From an uncultured Collinsella sp. (lineage in GTDB: Bacteria > Actinomycetota > Coriobacteriia > Coriobacteriales > Coriobacteriaceae), in NCBI GenBank assembly GCA_900544235.1, contig UQUL01000031.1, positions 1 to 23,411 of the forward strand: a DNA stretch of 23,411 nt, written 5' to 3'. Position numbers and translations under genes: made by a program. This document shows, in pieces, positions 21,502 through 23,411 of this stretch; the stretch's first letter is position 1; each line of letters begins with the position of its first letter. The notes beneath the pieces were generated by a model, which searched no databases, was not told where the DNA came from, and worked only from the letters and a program-made list of their open reading frames with translations.

Positions 21502-22437
21502 CTAATGTTCGATCCAGCAGCGCAGGGTCTCGCTTGCCTGCAGGTGACGCAGGTTCTCCGCGGCGATGTCGACCACATTGTTGAGCGTGGCTGCCAGGTG
21601 GAACCAGCCGGAGACGTGCGGTGTGATGAGCATGTTGGGCGCATCCCACAACGGGCTTGTGGCGGGCAGCGGCTCGGGGCCGGTGACGTCGACCGCGGCG
21701 CCGGCGAGATGTCCCGACTCCAGAGCGGCAACCAAATCGTCGGCAACCACAAGATCGCCGCGGCCGCCGTTGGCAAAGAAGGCACCCGGCTTCATCGCGG
21801 CGAAGAACTCGGCGTTCGCCAGGCCGCGGGTCTCGGGTGTGCTGGGCATAAAGGATGCGACGATGTCGGCCTCGGCCAGGCGCTCGGGCAGGGCGTCCAT
21901 GCCGTCCATGTCCTCAAATACAATGGGGTAGACGAGCGGATGGCGCTTGATGCCGCGGACGTGCGCGCCCATGCTGCGGCAGAGCGTGGCGAAGTGGCCG
22001 CCGATATCGCCCGCGCCCAGCACCAGCACGTTGGCGTTTTTGAGCGAGGTGACCGGCCCTAAATCCTCCCAGCGATGCTCGCGCTGCAAGTCGTGATAGC
22101 CGGGCAAGCGCTTCATCATGGAAAGGACCATGGCAAACATGTGCTCGCTTACGGCCTGGCCATAGGCGCCCACCGAGCAGGAAAGCTTGGCGTCGGCTGG
22201 CACGGTGCCGGCGGCCAAGTAATCATCATAGCCCGCGGTCTGCAGTTGCAGCAGCTGGAGGTGCTCGCACGCGGTAAGCATGTCAGGGTCGATGTTGCCC
22301 AAGATCACGTCGGCATCGGCGACTTGCTCGCGCGTGATGGCGTCGGCACTCGTGTAGATAAAGTCCTCGCCCGGAGCGCTCGACTCAAGAATTGCGCGAT
22401 GGCGGTCATTGACGGGCAGCAAAACCAGGATGTTCAC
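21502..22437 (-). CDS. D-2-hydroxyacid dehydrogenase (NAD-dependent)
   Basis: A 311-residue two-domain dehydrogenase related to phosphoglycerate and hydroxypyruvate dehydrogenases. It interconverts 2-keto and D-2-hydroxy acids. The NAD-binding motif VLGAGDIGGHFA spans 139-150. The catalytic triad is visible: Arg226 in NGGRGD, Glu255 in TGPEPLP and His274 in ITPHVSGW. The absence of an ACT domain and its short length argue against SerA proper; the true substrate is unknown. GTG at 22437 is chosen over the longer frame from 22512, because AGAGGA lies just upstream and because the longer N-terminus would be translated from hairpin copy D. It lies downstream of map on the same strand, but a strong terminator lies between them. 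Confidence 0.92.
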   Translation of the reverse strand: MNILVLLPVNDRHRAILESSAPGEDFIYTSADAITREQVADADVILGNIDPDMLTACEHLQLLQLQTAGYDDYLAAGTVPADAKLSCSVGAYGQAVSEHMFAMVLSMMKRLPGYHDLQREHRWEDLGPVTSLKNANVLVLGAGDIGGHFATLCRSMGAHVRGIKRHPLVYPIVFEDMDGMDALPERLAEADIVASFMPSTPETRGLANAEFFAAMKPGAFFANGGRGDLVVADDLVAALESGHLAGAAVDVTGPEPLPATSPLWDAPNMLITPHVSGWFHLAATLNNVVDIAAENLRHLQASETLRCWIEH

Positions 22438-22456
22438 AAGCAGTCCTCTCCGCTCG

Positions 22457-22491
22457 ACCTGCCAAAAAGGGACAGGTTTATTTTGGCAGGT
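22457..22491 (+). repeat. 35-nt constant-loop hairpin, copy D
   Basis: This is the cleanest copy: a perfect 11 bp stem, ACCTGCCAAAA (22457-22467) with TTTTGGCAGGT (22481-22491), around AGGGACAGGTTTA (22468-22480). It lies in the 5' leader or promoter region of the dehydrogenase gene, 19 nt before its GTG start, on the opposite strand to that gene. Confidence 0.85.
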
Positions 22492-22510
22492 TGTATCAGG
22501 CAAAACGTTC

Positions 22511-22558
22511 AAATAAAAACGCCGGATGCAAGACGAGCGTGCCCGTCAGCATCCGGCG
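22511..22558 (-). terminator. Intrinsic terminator after map
   Basis: A 10 bp stem, CGCCGGATGC (22520-22529) with GCATCCGGCG (22549-22558), contains an inner GACG/CGTC pair. On the minus strand it is followed by TTTTTATTT (22511-22519). Confidence 0.88.
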
Positions 22559-22567
22559 CATCCACGG

Positions 22568-23411
22568 CTACCAGCTCAGCAGCTCGTAGCCGTCCTCGGT
22601 CACGACCAGCTGCACCTCGCACTGGGCGGAGTCGCTACCGTCCTTGGTGCGCACACACCAGCCGTCGCCCTTGCTGATTTTAATGTCGGGCGCTCCGGCA
22701 TTGACCATGGGCTCGATGGTAAAGACCATGCCCGGGGCCATGATGGTGTCCACATCGGGCGCCTCGGTGGTAAAGCCCACAAACGGGTCCTCGTGGAACT
22801 CCTTGCCGATGCCGTGTCCGCCGTACTCGCGCACCACGCTAAAGCCGGCGTCCTCGACCGTCTTTTGCACGGCCTCGGCCATAACGGACAGCGGCAGCCA
22901 TGGCTTGACGGCTGCCAAGCCCGCCTCCACGCTGGCGCGGGTGACGTCGACCAGGCGCTGGCGCTCGGCAGAGACCTCGCCGATGCAGAACATGCGGCTC
23001 GAATCACTAAAGTAACCGTCCAGGATCGTGGAACAGTCCACGTTGATGATGTCGCCCTCGTGCAGCACGTCCGTATCGCAGGGGATACCGTGGCAGACGA
23101 CGTCGTTGATCGAGGTGCACACGCTTTTGGGGTAGCCCTCGTAGTTGAGGTCTGCCGGTGTGCCGCCGTGCTCGACGGTGTAGTCATAGATCATCTGGTC
23201 GATCTGGTTGGTGGTCATGCCTGCGGCGATATGCTCGCCCACATAATCGAGCACGCCCACGTTGATGGCTGCCGAGCGCTTGATGCCCTCGATATCGGCG
23301 GGCGTCTTGTAGAGCGTGCGGGGCAGGACCTCCCAGCCCTCTTCCCACAGGCGCTCAAGGCGCTCATCAAAGGCGCTATGGCATTTCTTATATTTTTTGC
23401 CGCTGCCGCAC
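22568..23411 (-). CDS. map: Methionine aminopeptidase with N-terminal SEC-C zinc motif (5' end outside window)
   Basis: About 281 residues of a type I methionine aminopeptidase, which removes the initiator methionine from new proteins using a di-metal centre. The visible N-terminus reads CGSGKKYKKCH, the second half of a SEC-C zinc-binding motif, so the true start lies beyond 23411. The catalytic domain follows: PADLNYEGYPKSVCTSIND, HGIP with substrate His, NVDCSTILDGYFSDSSRMF with the two metal-binding Asp, GHGIGKEFHEDP with ligand His, and FTIEPMV with ligand Glu. The frame is open to 23410, and a Met-like codon at 23260 lies inside the conserved domain, so it is not the start. SEC-C-bearing Map proteins are common in Gram-positive anaerobes; the motif is thought to help ribosome or partner binding. 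Confidence 0.95.
   Translation of the reverse strand, partial: CGSGKKYKKCHSAFDERLERLWEEGWEVLPRTLYKTPADIEGIKRSAAINVGVLDYVGEHIAAGMTTNQIDQMIYDYTVEHGGTPADLNYEGYPKSVCTSINDVVCHGIPCDTDVLHEGDIINVDCSTILDGYFSDSSRMFCIGEVSAERQRLVDVTRASVEAGLAAVKPWLPLSVMAEAVQKTVEDAGFSVVREYGGHGIGKEFHEDPFVGFTTEAPDVDTIMAPGMVFTIEPMVNAGAPDIKISKGDGWCVRTKDGSDSAQCEVQLVVTEDGYELLSW

Noticed and set aside
22438..22512. N-terminal extension of the D-2-hydroxyacid dehydrogenase
   Set aside because: The extra residues come from constant-loop hairpin D; GTG at 22437 has a ribosome-binding site and starts the family fold.

Overview
The window reads as high-GC (about 60% by eye) chromosomal DNA of a Gram-positive anaerobe. The gene set and the hairpin-rich intergenic DNA are most like a gut Coriobacteriia such as Collinsella. 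That assignment is an inference from gene content and style, not from a marker gene. Bases 1-46 are not genomic: they are an Illumina Nextera adapter with an i5 index, so this is an untrimmed contig end. The last gene runs off the right edge.

Layout. 47-3480 (+): the 3' part of a pyruvate formate-lyase activase gene, a membrane-anchored class A beta-lactamase-fold serine hydrolase, MTA/SAH nucleosidase (mtnN) and the ribosome-assembly GTPase EngB. 3500-4445 (+): a lower-GC island with a truncated DUF3990-type (ADP-ribosyltransferase-like) toxin remnant overlapping an intact XRE-type antitoxin/regulator. 4730-10033: an aspartate-family block, thrB and thrC on the minus strand, divergent from lysC and asd on the plus strand. 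Together they cover aspartate to aspartate semialdehyde and homoserine to threonine; homoserine dehydrogenase is absent. 10435-11013: O6-methylguanine-DNA methyltransferase. 11242-16853 (+): OmpR-type response regulator, sensor kinase, MacB-like ABC ATPase and a large two-FtsX-domain permease, a typical envelope-stress/export operon. 17395-19700 (-): a phosphofructokinase with mixed ATP/PPi signature residues and a membrane-anchored Ntn amidohydrolase. 19862-21247 (+): M18 aminopeptidase. 21502-23411 (-): a D-2-hydroxyacid dehydrogenase and a SEC-C methionine aminopeptidase.

The most unusual content is intergenic. One family consists of very long hairpins (4554-4736, 10046-10175, 17219-17403, and a divergent copy at 5625-5736). 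The three main copies share a 28-29 bp outer stem of unrelated sequence and a constant asymmetric internal loop, with compensatory changes in the flanking pairs. Their outer arms reach the stop codons of thrB, asd and pfk. A second family (619-653, 13297-13331, 21249-21283, 22457-22491) has an 11 bp stem and a constant 13-nt loop around GGGACAG; one copy has a completely different stem. Constant unpaired bases with freely varying paired bases suggest recognition of a folded strand, either RNA or single-stranded DNA. Neither family is explained by the genes here, and no transposase is present in the window. I found no tRNA, rRNA or CRISPR array.
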